Part shown: one piece after another, positions 22,745-30,645 of the stretch
Numbering within the stretch: the first letter of the stretch is position 1
Layout: every line of letters begins with the position of its first letter
DNA from: RGIG8709 sp045537065
GTDB lineage: Bacteria > Bacillota > Clostridia > Monoglobales > Monoglobaceae
DNA: 34,882 nucleotides
Direction of reading: 5' to 3'
NCBI GenBank assembly: GCA_045537065.1
Contig: JAZSOT010000082.1
Coordinates: 1 to 34,882, forward strand
Notes under the pieces: generated by a model
Told to the model about the DNA's origin: nothing
What the model saw: the letters and a program-made list of their open reading frames with translations, nothing else
Database searches by the model: none
Translations under genes and position numbers: made by a program

Positions 22745-24356
22745 GGGACAAAATGTGTTCTCTTAGGGGAAGAACAAGGCTTGGCGAAACGGAAAGCTCG
22801 TCTATTCCAAAGTCAATAAATGTCTTTGTGAGAGACATATCCGATGCAAGCTCTCCGCAAATTCCAACCCAAATGTTGTTTTCGCGGGCAGTTTTGCCGA
22901 TATATTCAATAAGCCTTAAAATTGCCTTGTGATGATTGTCGCAAAAGTTCTGGATAGAGCTGTTTTGTCTGTCTATTGCAAGAGTATATTGGGTAAGGTC
23001 GTTTGTGCCGATGCTGAAAAAATCAACCTCTTTTGCAAGAATGTCGCAGATTATGGCAGCAGCAGGTGTTTCAATCATAATTCCTGTTTCGATATTTTCC
23101 TTGTATTCGATTCCCTCTTTAGAAAGTTCGTCTTTAACATCATTTATAATGTCTTTTATAAGATGAATTTCCTTTTCCGATGTTATCATAGGAAACATAA
23201 TTGCAAGGTTTCCGTATATAGAGGCGCGGAAAAGGGCTCTGAGTTGAGTTTTGAAAATATCCTTATCCTTAAGACAAAGCCTTATAGCACGGTAGCCAAG
23301 AGCGGGATTTTCTTCACTCGGCAGATTGAAATAATCAATTTTTTTGTCTGCACCAATGTCAAGAGTGCGGATAACAACTTTTTTGTCACCCATTTTTTCA
23401 AGGACAGATTTGTATGCAGAAAACTGTTCGTCCTCGGTGGGGAAATCCTTTGATTCAAGATATATAAATTCACTTCTGAAAAGACCGATGCCCTCTGCAT
23501 CATTTAATAAAACCAACGCGGTCTCATCGGGTCTTCCTATGTTAGCATAAAGATTTATCTTTTTTCCGCTTTTTGTTATGTTTTCCCTGCCTTTTAGTTC
23601 TTCAAGCTTTTTTGTGCGGGCATTATCTGTTTCTTTTCTCTTTTTATATTCTTTAATTTTGTATTCATCAGGAGTTATATAAAGGCTTCCGCTAAAACCA
23701 TCTATAATAGCAGTTTCGCCGTCAAATCTTTCGTCTATTTTTTCTGCATTAATTATTGCGGGAATGTTCATTGTGCGGGCAAGAATAGATGTATGGGAAT
23801 TAACGGAACCTGAAAAGGTTATAATGCCGGAAAGATTTTTCTTGTCAAGCTGAACGGTTTCGCTGGGAGTCAGGTCATCTGCAACAATTATATAAGGTTC
23901 TGAAAGCTCCCTGACTGCATCTTCATCCTTTGAAAGAATTTTTATTATTCTGTCGGATATGTCAATAACATCAATGCTTCGTGCCTGCATATATTCATCA
24001 TCCATATTTTTAAAATTATCTGAAAAAATGTCCGAAGTTTTTGCAACCGCATATTCTGCACAAACCATTTGAGAACACATAATATTTAAAATACTTTCCT
24101 GATAATCTAAATCCTCTATCATAATCTGATGAATATGAAAAATTTCAGCACCCTCTTCGCTGGCCTCCAAAAGAGCCTTATTATATAAATCTTCAAGCTG
24201 AATTTTTGCAACAGAAACCGCATCAAAAAAACGCTTTTTTTCTTTTTCGATATTGTCTGTGTGTCTTCTCTTTATAAAAGTGTCCTGCTTTTTGTGAAAG
24301 TAAAGTTTTCCCATGGCTATGGCATTATAAACACTTTGTCCGTTTATCTCTATCAT
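22737..24356 (-). CDS. ptsI: PTS phosphoenolpyruvate-protein phosphotransferase, enzyme I
   Basis: First phosphotransfer enzyme of the sugar phosphotransferase system; takes phosphate from PEP and passes it to HPr. 539 residues. The phosphorylated residue is His188 in SGSVNSHTSILART, where the usual GGxTSH is changed to GSVNSH. PEP-binding motifs are LFRSEFIYL, RTLDIGADKK, ALGYRAIR and IGTNDLTQY, and the catalytic Cys lies in GICGELASD near the C-terminus. It is at the short end for the family (about 540-575). ptsH is not adjacent, which is unusual because ptsHI are commonly linked; hprK is 9 kb away. No convincing promoter was found upstream. Confidence 0.92.
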   Translation of the reverse strand: MIEINGQSVYNAIAMGKLYFHKKQDTFIKRRHTDNIEKEKKRFFDAVSVAKIQLEDLYNKALLEASEEGAEIFHIHQIMIEDLDYQESILNIMCSQMVCAEYAVAKTSDIFSDNFKNMDDEYMQARSIDVIDISDRIIKILSKDEDAVRELSEPYIIVADDLTPSETVQLDKKNLSGIITFSGSVNSHTSILARTMNIPAIINAEKIDERFDGETAIIDGFSGSLYITPDEYKIKEYKKRKETDNARTKKLEELKGRENITKSGKKINLYANIGRPDETALVLLNDAEGIGLFRSEFIYLESKDFPTEDEQFSAYKSVLEKMGDKKVVIRTLDIGADKKIDYFNLPSEENPALGYRAIRLCLKDKDIFKTQLRALFRASIYGNLAIMFPMITSEKEIHLIKDIINDVKDELSKEGIEYKENIETGIMIETPAAAIICDILAKEVDFFSIGTNDLTQYTLAIDRQNSSIQNFCDNHHKAILRLIEYIGKTARENNIWVGICGELASDMSLTKTFIDFGIDELSVSPSLVLPLREHILSLD

Positions 24357-24449
24357 AAAGCTACCTGCCTTTAAATTCTTTTTTAATTTAGTATAAACAA
24401 AAACAAACTATAAATGCAGAAATAACATAATTTTATTTGATAGCGGATA

Positions 24450-24478
24450 TTGTGTTTTTAAAAAATTTGTGATAAAAT
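24450..24478 (+). promoter_or_regulatory. Promoter of the elaA-like to ynbB operon
   Basis: TTGTGT (24450-24455), 17 bases, TAAAAT (24473-24478) with extended TGa. It lies 57 bases before ATG 24535. Confidence 0.55.
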
Positions 24479-24534
24479 AAAGAAAAAAGAGATTTAAGGG
24501 ATTGAATATACAAGATGCTTTGAAAGGGTAGATT

Positions 24535-24972
24535 ATGGAATTTAAAGTAAAAACATTTGAAGAACTTACAGCTGATGAACTATATGAAATTTTAAAATCA
24601 AGAACAGAAATTTTTTTGCTTGAACAGAATATTATCTGTCAGGACCTTGATGATATGGACAAAGAAAGTCTTCATTGCTTTTTCTATGACGGAAAAAGAG
24701 TGACGGCATATTTAAGAGCCTTTAAATCAGGGGAAGATGGTGTGGTTATCGGAAGAGTTCTAACTCTCCTGCATAAAAAAGGTATGGGAAGCCGTCTTAT
24801 GGAAAAAAGTATGAATGAAATAAAAAATTATTTTAATGTAAAAAAGATATATGTCCACGCCCAGAAACAAGCAGAAAAATTTTATGAAAAAATGGGATTT
24901 AAAACGGTGTCAGGTGAGTATCTTGAAGAGGGTGTTGTTCATGTTACTATGGAAAGGGATGTTGATTTATGA
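24535..24972 (+). CDS. ElaA-like GNAT acetyltransferase
   Basis: 145-residue N-acetyltransferase of the GNAT fold. The N-terminal pattern FEELTADELYEILKSRTEIF followed by LEQN and DLDDMD is that of the ElaA subgroup. The acetyl-CoA loop is reduced to KKGMGSRLM, in place of the Q/RxxGxG/A consensus. The C-terminal strand-helix KIYVHAQKQAEKFYEKMGFK is well kept. Its substrate is unknown. The stop overlaps the start of the next gene (ATGA at 24969-24972), so the two are translationally coupled. It is the first gene of a four-gene operon. Confidence 0.88.
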   Translation: MEFKVKTFEELTADELYEILKSRTEIFLLEQNIICQDLDDMDKESLHCFFYDGKRVTAYLRAFKSGEDGVVIGRVLTLLHKKGMGSRLMEKSMNEIKNYFNVKKIYVHAQKQAEKFYEKMGFKTVSGEYLEEGVVHVTMERDVDL

Positions 24973-25217
24973 TAAGAAAGTGTCCTGAGTGTAGCAGGTT
25001 ATTTGGATTAAAAAAGATTGGCAGAAAATTTATTGGAAAAGAAGATATTAATATGGCAGAAACTCTCACCCAGCCACATCTAAAAGGTGAAATGCAGACT
25101 ATGGTGGAAAGAATGGTTCCGGGTGAAAAGCGAGTTTATGAAATTACATATGAATGTAAATTTTGCGGAGCAAAGAAGAAAAAAGTTGCATATAAAAACA
25201 TAAAAAAGAAAGAGTAG
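24969..25217 (+). CDS. Small split zinc-ribbon protein, unknown function
   Basis: 82 residues. I do not recognise it. CPEC at 5-8 and CKFCG near 63-67 could form one zinc site across the chain, with a conserved-looking middle (GKEDINMAETLTQPHLKGEM). The C-terminus is very basic (KKKKVAYKNIKKKE), which suggests nucleic-acid or ribosome contact. It overlaps the ElaA-like gene by four bases and lies 26 bases before the M16 peptidase. A role linked to the acetyltransferase is an inference from coupling only. Confidence 0.75.
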   Translation: MIRKCPECSRLFGLKKIGRKFIGKEDINMAETLTQPHLKGEMQTMVERMVPGEKRVYEITYECKFCGAKKKKVAYKNIKKKE

Positions 25218-25243
25218 CATAAAATCAGGAGAATTTTAAAGGT

Positions 25244-26497
25244 ATGAATTATTTTAATCTTGAAAATGGCATAAGAGTTGTTTGTGAAAAAATAGATTAT
25301 GTCAAATCTCTCAGTGTGGGGGTTTATGTTGGGGTAGGCTCTATGTGGGAGCAAAAAAAGGAAAATGGAATATCCCATTTTCTTGAGCATATGTTTTTTA
25401 AAGGAACAAAAACAAGAAGTGCAAGAGAAATTGCGGAATTTATGGACTTTTGCGGGGGACAGCTAAATGCAGTAACATCAAAGGAATACACCTGCTACTA
25501 CGCAAAGGTTCTTGAAAACCACAGAGATAAAGCCTTTGAAATTCTTTCGGATATGCTTATTAATTCCACTTTCACAAAAGAAAATATTGAAATTGAGAAA
25601 AAAGTTATTTCCGAGGAAATAAAAATCGGGGAAGACACTCCCGAAGAACTTATTTTTGATTTGATTTCTGAGCTCACATGGAAAAAATCACCTCTGGGAT
25701 TTCCTGTTGCAGGGACAATAGACAGCGTTTCAAAAATAACAGAGGATATGATATGGGATTTTTATAAGAAATATTACCCGGGAAATAATATGGTTATATC
25801 TCTAGTGGGAAGCTTTGATGAAAATACCATAAAAGATGAGCTTCAGCACTATTTTGGAGAAATTCCCGCTTTGGGATATAAGAAAAACAAGGATGAAAAT
25901 CCAAAAGTTGAAAGCGGAATTTTAGTGAAAAAAAAGGATATTGAACAATGTCAGCTTTGCATTTCCTTTGAGGGACTTTCAAGGAGTGATGAATATGTCT
26001 ATGATTTGTTATCTGCAAATGCTATGTTCGGGGGCAGTATGAGTTCAAGACTTTTTCAGAAAATCAGGGAGGAAAACGGGCTTTCATATTCTGTTTATTC
26101 CTATCTTAACACTTATTCGGACTGCGGGTCATTTGTTATATATGCGGGAATGAACCCTGATGAACTTGAAAAAGTGCTTTGTCTTATAAATAATGAGATA
26201 AATCTGATAAAAAAAGATGGGCTTTTAGAAAAAGAAATTCTATGCTCTACAGAACAACTGAAATCAAGCATAATAATGGGACTTGAAAGTGTGTCAAACA
26301 GAATGTCGAATTATGGCAAAAACCTGCTTCTCACGGGAGAAATTGACGATTACGATGCCCTTATGAAGAAAATATCAAGGGTTGACACAAAAAGAACAAA
26401 AGAGATTATCGAAAGAATTTTTGTTCCTGAAAAAATGAACATTGCCGTTCTTGGTAATGTTAAGGATAAGGACTATAGAGAATATTTCTCATTTTAA
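25244..26497 (+). CDS. M16 family zinc peptidase, processing-peptidase type (YmxG/MlpA-like)
   Basis: 417 residues with a complete inverted zinc site: HFLEHMFFKGT with His45, Glu48 and His49, plus the distal Glu in VISEEI (121-126). The C-terminal half has the usual GGSMSSRLFQKIREENGLSYSVYSY motif. It resembles mitochondrial processing peptidase beta and Bacillus YmxG/MlpA, and unlike YmfH and YmfF it occurs as a single gene here. It is third in the operon with elaA-like, zinc-ribbon and ynbB-like genes, separated by 26 and 22 bases from its neighbours. Confidence 0.92.
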   Translation: MNYFNLENGIRVVCEKIDYVKSLSVGVYVGVGSMWEQKKENGISHFLEHMFFKGTKTRSAREIAEFMDFCGGQLNAVTSKEYTCYYAKVLENHRDKAFEILSDMLINSTFTKENIEIEKKVISEEIKIGEDTPEELIFDLISELTWKKSPLGFPVAGTIDSVSKITEDMIWDFYKKYYPGNNMVISLVGSFDENTIKDELQHYFGEIPALGYKKNKDENPKVESGILVKKKDIEQCQLCISFEGLSRSDEYVYDLLSANAMFGGSMSSRLFQKIREENGLSYSVYSYLNTYSDCGSFVIYAGMNPDELEKVLCLINNEINLIKKDGLLEKEILCSTEQLKSSIIMGLESVSNRMSNYGKNLLLTGEIDDYDALMKKISRVDTKRTKEIIERIFVPEKMNIAVLGNVKDKDYREYFSF

Positions 26498-26519
26498 CAA
26501 ATGATGGAGGATTAGATAA

Positions 26520-27794
26520 ATGGATTTAATGTACAGGGAGCTTGGAATTTCAAAAGAGGTATATGAATACGGAGAAAAGATAATTGAGAGCCTGAAGGAT
26601 AGATTCAAGGAAATAGATGATATTGCAGAGTATAATCAGCTTAAGGTTATATCTGCAATGCAGAAAAACAGAGTTGCCGCAACAGATTTTGCGGCAACAA
26701 CAGGCTATGGATATGATGATGCGGGAAGAGATAAGCTTGAAAGAGTCTATGCTGACTGCTTCCACACAGAGGCGGCACTTGTAAGACCGCAAATAACCTG
26801 CGGAACTCATGCCCTTGCTGTTGCCCTTTCAGCGAATTTAAGACCGGGTGATGAGCTTTTGTCCCCTGTGGGAAAACCGTATGACACTTTGGAAGAGGTT
26901 ATAGGGATAAGAGATTCTATATGTTCCCTAAAGGAATACGGAGTATCCTATAGACAGGCAGATTTAAAAGAAGACGGAACCTTTGATTATGAAGCAATAA
27001 AAAATGCCATAACAGAAAAAACAAAGCTTGTAACCATTCAGCGTTCAAAGGGCTACCAGACAAGACCAAGCTTCTCTGTTACACAGATAGGAGAACTTAT
27101 TACGTTTATAAAAAATATAAGAAAAGATATAATATGTATGGTGGATAACTGCTATGGAGAATTTGTTGAAAGAATTGAGCCATCCGATGTGGGAGCTGAT
27201 ATGATAGTTGGTTCATTGATTAAAAATCCGGGTGGCGGTCTTGCTCCTATAGGCGGTTATATCTGCGGAACAAAGGAATGTGTTGAAAGATGTGCATATA
27301 GATTAAGTGCCCCGGGACTTGGTCAGGAGGTTGGTGCCAATCTTGGTATTATGCCCAGCTTTTATCAAGGGTTTTTTCTTTCACCAACAGTTGTTGCAGG
27401 AGCACTTAAGGGTGCAGTTTTTGCTGCAAATGTTTTTGAAAATCTAGGGTTTAAAACTGTCCCTAATAAAGATGAAGCACGGGCAGATATTATTCAGTCA
27501 GTCGTGCTAGAATCTGCGGAAGCTGTTATTGCCTTTTGTGAGGGTATTCAGGCGGCGGCACCGGTTGACAGCTTTGCATCTCCTGTTCCCGGTGATATGC
27601 CCGGATATGATGCACAGGTTATTATGGCGGCAGGCACCTTTGTTCAAGGCTCTTCCATAGAACTGAGTGCGGACGCACCTATAAGACCGCCTTATGCAGT
27701 TTATTTTCAGGGAGGCTTAACCTTTAACCACGCAAAGCTTGGAATTATGTCCAGTTTGCAGAAAATCTATGAAAAAGGACTTGTTTCACTGTAA
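26520..27794 (+). CDS. YnbB-like PLP enzyme (aluminium resistance / methionine gamma-lyase family)
   Basis: 424-residue fold-type I PLP protein. CGTHALAVALSANLRPGDELL (about 94-114) forms the cofactor loop, Asp209 in VDNCYGEF contacts the pyridine nitrogen, and the Schiff-base lysine is Lys235 in GSLIKNPGGGLAPIGGYI. It belongs to the family annotated as aluminium resistance protein or methionine gamma-lyase family protein. The Bacillus member YnbB is implicated in 5-aminopentanol modification of EF-P, which is a more credible role than metal resistance. The window also contains YmfF and YmfH, other genes of that pathway, which supports this. No clear terminator follows. Confidence 0.88.
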   Translation: MDLMYRELGISKEVYEYGEKIIESLKDRFKEIDDIAEYNQLKVISAMQKNRVAATDFAATTGYGYDDAGRDKLERVYADCFHTEAALVRPQITCGTHALAVALSANLRPGDELLSPVGKPYDTLEEVIGIRDSICSLKEYGVSYRQADLKEDGTFDYEAIKNAITEKTKLVTIQRSKGYQTRPSFSVTQIGELITFIKNIRKDIICMVDNCYGEFVERIEPSDVGADMIVGSLIKNPGGGLAPIGGYICGTKECVERCAYRLSAPGLGQEVGANLGIMPSFYQGFFLSPTVVAGALKGAVFAANVFENLGFKTVPNKDEARADIIQSVVLESAEAVIAFCEGIQAAAPVDSFASPVPGDMPGYDAQVIMAAGTFVQGSSIELSADAPIRPPYAVYFQGGLTFNHAKLGIMSSLQKIYEKGLVSL

Positions 27795-27831
27795 TATTCA
27801 ACACCCACAGAATATATGTAAAATATGTTTT

Positions 27832-27860
27832 TTGACAAATATTAACAAAATGAATAAAAT
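27832..27860 (+). promoter_or_regulatory. Upstream promoter P1 of the aspartate aminotransferase gene
   Basis: TTGACA (27832-27837), 17 bases, TAAAAT (27855-27860). A second hexamer TATAAT overlaps at 27860-27865 but is badly spaced. Confidence 0.55.
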
Positions 27861-27884
27861 ATAATAAAAATAGTCAAAATTCTA

Positions 27885-27913
27885 TTGCAATTTTTTTCTG
27901 TTTGTATTAGAAT
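27885..27913 (+). promoter_or_regulatory. Downstream promoter P2 of the aspartate aminotransferase gene
   Basis: TTGCAA (27885-27890), 17 bases, TAGAAT (27908-27913). It lies 33 bases before ATG 27947, with GAAGGAG in between. Confidence 0.5.
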
Positions 27914-27946
27914 ATTGACTATATATGTAAATGAAGGAGTTTATTA

Positions 27947-29149
27947 ATGGAACCAAGAATTTCTAAGATGGCATCTGAGATCAGCCCATCACCGACACTT
28001 GCTCTTGACTCAAAATATAAGCAGATGAAAAAGCAGGGCATTCCAGTTGTTGGATTTGGTGCAGGGGAGCCTGATTTTGAAACGCCTGATAATATAAAAA
28101 ATGCGGCTATTGAAGCAATAAAATGCGGAATGACAAGATACACTCCTGCTTCAGGGACAGTTGAGCTTAAAGAGGCTATAGTGAATAAGGTTAAAAGAGA
28201 CACAGGCCTTGTATATAAAATAGAAAATGTTGTTGTTTCAAACGGCGGAAAACATTCGCTTACAAATGTGTTTATGTGTATCTTAGAGCCGGAGGATGAG
28301 GTTATTATTCCCGCACCATTCTGGGTAAGTTATCCCGAAATGGTTAAAATGGCAGGTGGAAAGCCTGTGTTTTTAAACACAACAGAGGAGAATAATTTTA
28401 AGTTTACTCCCGATATGCTTAAAAATATGATAACCGACAAAACAAGAGCTCTTGTTTTAAACACACCGAGTAATCCAACAGGTATGGTTTACAAAAAGGA
28501 AGAGCTTGAAGAAATTGCAAAAATTGCAGTTGAAAATAATATTTATATTGTATTCGACGAAATTTATGAAAAGCTTATATACGGGGATGTAACCCACACA
28601 AATATTGCAACCTTGGGGGAAGATGTAAGAGAACTCACAATTATTGTAAGCGGTATGGCAAAAGCTTATGCTATGACAGGTTGGAGAATTGGCTATACAG
28701 TAAGTAACGTAGAACTTGCAAAAGCAATGTCAAATCTTCAGAGCCATGCAACATCAAATCCTAACTCAATTGCTCAGGCAGCATCTGTTGAGGCATTGAA
28801 CGGCGATCAAAGCTCTGTTGAAAGTATGAGAGTGGAATATGAAAAACGCAGAGACTATATGGTAGAGCGTATTAATTCTATTGATGGAATTAGTTGTAAA
28901 AAACCTGATGGAGCATTTTATATCTTTATGAATGTGAAAGAACTTCTTGGAAAAGAGCATTACGGAAAGGTTATAAACACCGTAGCAGAGCTTTGTGATG
29001 ATATTCTTGATAAGGCACTTGTTGCTCTTGTTCCAAGCGAAGGCTTTGGTATAGAAGGCTTTGCAAGACTTTCTTATGCAACCTCAATGGAAAATATTAT
29101 AGAGGGTCTTGATAGAATTGAAAAATATATAAAAGGCGAGTACAAATAA
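27947..29149 (+). CDS. Class I aspartate aminotransferase (AspB-type)
   Basis: 400-residue PLP aminotransferase of the Ib subgroup; most likely aspartate plus 2-oxoglutarate to oxaloacetate plus glutamate. GAGEPDFETP (38-47) and NTPSNPTG (172-179) are the substrate- and cofactor-binding motifs, FDEIYEKL contains the Asp/Tyr pair, and the Schiff-base lysine is Lys239 in SGMAKAYAMTGWRIGY, where most relatives have a Ser just before this Lys. The C-terminal FARLSYATS includes the carboxylate-binding Arg. It is followed by proC after 17 bases. Aromatic or prephenate specificity cannot be excluded from sequence alone. Confidence 0.92.
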   Translation: MEPRISKMASEISPSPTLALDSKYKQMKKQGIPVVGFGAGEPDFETPDNIKNAAIEAIKCGMTRYTPASGTVELKEAIVNKVKRDTGLVYKIENVVVSNGGKHSLTNVFMCILEPEDEVIIPAPFWVSYPEMVKMAGGKPVFLNTTEENNFKFTPDMLKNMITDKTRALVLNTPSNPTGMVYKKEELEEIAKIAVENNIYIVFDEIYEKLIYGDVTHTNIATLGEDVRELTIIVSGMAKAYAMTGWRIGYTVSNVELAKAMSNLQSHATSNPNSIAQAASVEALNGDQSSVESMRVEYEKRRDYMVERINSIDGISCKKPDGAFYIFMNVKELLGKEHYGKVINTVAELCDDILDKALVALVPSEGFGIEGFARLSYATSMENIIEGLDRIEKYIKGEYK

Positions 29150-29166
29150 GCTAAGGAGGGGTAAAA

Positions 29167-29955
29167 ATGAAAATCGGAATTATTGGTGCCGGCAATATGG
29201 CATCAGCTTTGCTTGAAGGCTTTTTGGCGTCCGAAATTGCAGCCCCGTCAGATATTTGTATAAGCGATAAAGATGATAAAAAACTTTCAGTATGGAAAAT
29301 CAAAGGTGCCTGCACAACAAGTAATAATGATGAGGTTTTAGAATTTGCTGATGTTGTTATTTTTGCTGTTAAGCCAAATATACTTCCCAATGTTTTAAAG
29401 GATGCGGGAAAAAGAGGAGATAACAAAATTTATATTTCAATTGCCGCAGGATTTTCTCTTGAAAAGATAGAAAGCTATCTTGGAAATAAGGCGACAATTG
29501 TCCGTGTTATGCCGAACACACCTGCACTCGTAAGATGCGGAATGAGTGTTGTTTGTCTAAATAAAAATGCAGATGATAAAACATCGGAAGTTGTGAAAAA
29601 GCTTTTCTCATCTGTTGGTGAGGTTGTATTCCTTGATGAAAAGTTTATGAATTCCGCAACTGCAGTGCATTCCTGCAGTCCCGCATTTGTTTATATGATG
29701 ATAGATGCAATGGCAGATGCAGGGCTTAAATACGGAATAGACAAAAAATCTGCTCTTTTACTTGCTGCAAAGGCAGTGGAAGGCTCAGCCAAAATGGTTC
29801 TTGAATCAGACGAACTTCCGAATAAATTAAAGGACAATGTTTGTTCTCCCGGCGGAGCAACGATTGAAGGGGTTTTAGAGCTTGAGAAAAACGGCTTTAA
29901 GTCGGATATCCAGTCTGCCATTAAAGCTTGTGTGGAGAAAACTGAAAAACTTTAA
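29167..29955 (+). CDS. proC: Pyrroline-5-carboxylate reductase ProC
   Basis: Last step of proline synthesis, reduction of pyrroline-5-carboxylate with NAD(P)H. 262 residues. The Rossmann motif GIIGAGNMASALLEG is at 4-18, AVKPNIL follows, then RVMPNTPALVRCGMS. The C-terminal domain has SPAFVYMMIDAMADAG, where the usual GSGPAF is HSCSPAF, and SPGGATIEG (normally SPGGTTIEG). These are mild departures and activity is expected. AAGGAGG precedes the ATG. It is cotranscribed with the aminotransferase. spoIIM begins 58 bases later. Confidence 0.94.
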   Translation: MKIGIIGAGNMASALLEGFLASEIAAPSDICISDKDDKKLSVWKIKGACTTSNNDEVLEFADVVIFAVKPNILPNVLKDAGKRGDNKIYISIAAGFSLEKIESYLGNKATIVRVMPNTPALVRCGMSVVCLNKNADDKTSEVVKKLFSSVGEVVFLDEKFMNSATAVHSCSPAFVYMMIDAMADAGLKYGIDKKSALLLAAKAVEGSAKMVLESDELPNKLKDNVCSPGGATIEGVLELEKNGFKSDIQSAIKACVEKTEKL

Positions 29956-29979
29956 TAGTAATTTTTAAACCTTTGCCCT

Positions 29980-29987
29980 CATATAAT
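29980..29987 (+). promoter_or_regulatory. Sigma-E-like -10 element before spoIIM
   Basis: CATATAAT differs by one base from the sigma-E -10 (CATACAAT) and lies 26 bases before ATG 30014. No clear ATA -35 is found at 16-18 bases upstream, so this is tentative. Confidence 0.3.
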
Positions 29988-30013
29988 TAATAGGACAAGT
30001 AGGGGGCGGTTTT

Positions 30014-30628
30014 ATGAAGAAAATGACGGAAGCCTTTTTTGCATTCTCAAAAGCAAATAAGGCTTTGCTTATATGTTTTATAATTACCTTTTTTTCAGGA
30101 CTTATTTTGGGAGTCTTTGTGCTAAGGTGGGTTCCTGATGATGTTTTATCACAACTGAAAAATAACACAAATAATTTTTTTTCGATTTATGAAATTCAGA
30201 CAGTCGGCAGAAAAGATGTGTTTTATCAGTCCTTCAGGCAAAATATTCTGCCTTTTATGTATATCTGGCTTTCGGGAATGTTTATTGTTTTGATACCTGT
30301 TGCATTTTTGCAGGTGTTTTTAAAAGGTGTAAGGCTTGGTTTTTCGGTTGGCTATTTTTGTTCAGTTTATAGCGGAATGGGAATACTGTTTTCAACTCTT
30401 GAACTTTTTTTTGGAAATGCAGTATTGCTTACGGTTATGATTTTATATTCAGTATATTGTGTAAGATTTTCAAGAGAAATGTATAAGATGCGAAATTCCC
30501 GCATAAAGACTTCGAAAGGGAAATTTTATATAAACAGCCTGATGTGCCTGCTTTTTGTTTTTTTTATTGTCGCAGGCGTTAGCTTTTTTAATAGCTATAT
30601 TTTATCCGAATTTATAAAGTTATTTTAA
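30014..30628 (+). CDS. spoIIM: Stage II sporulation protein M SpoIIM
   Basis: 204-residue membrane protein, part of the SpoIID-SpoIIM-SpoIIP peptidoglycan-degrading complex that drives engulfment. Hydrophobic segments are seen near 18-40, 83-103, 110-130, 138-150 and 178-200. The pattern LSGLILGVF-like start, then ILPFMYIWLSGM and FLKGVRLGFSVGYF, fits the SpoIIM/DUF95 family. Length is typical. AGGGGG lies before ATG 30014. xerD follows after 17 bases, as spoIIM and xerD (ripX) are neighbours in Bacillus too. spoIID and spoIIP are not in the window. Confidence 0.9.
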   Translation: MKKMTEAFFAFSKANKALLICFIITFFSGLILGVFVLRWVPDDVLSQLKNNTNNFFSIYEIQTVGRKDVFYQSFRQNILPFMYIWLSGMFIVLIPVAFLQVFLKGVRLGFSVGYFCSVYSGMGILFSTLELFFGNAVLLTVMILYSVYCVRFSREMYKMRNSRIKTSKGKFYINSLMCLLFVFFIVAGVSFFNSYILSEFIKLF

Positions 30629-30645
30629 GAAAGGAGGAAACTTTT

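Noticed and set aside
22929..23453. 174-codon plus-strand ORF within ptsI
   Set aside because: Shadow of the minus-strand ptsI gene, whose motifs are unambiguous.
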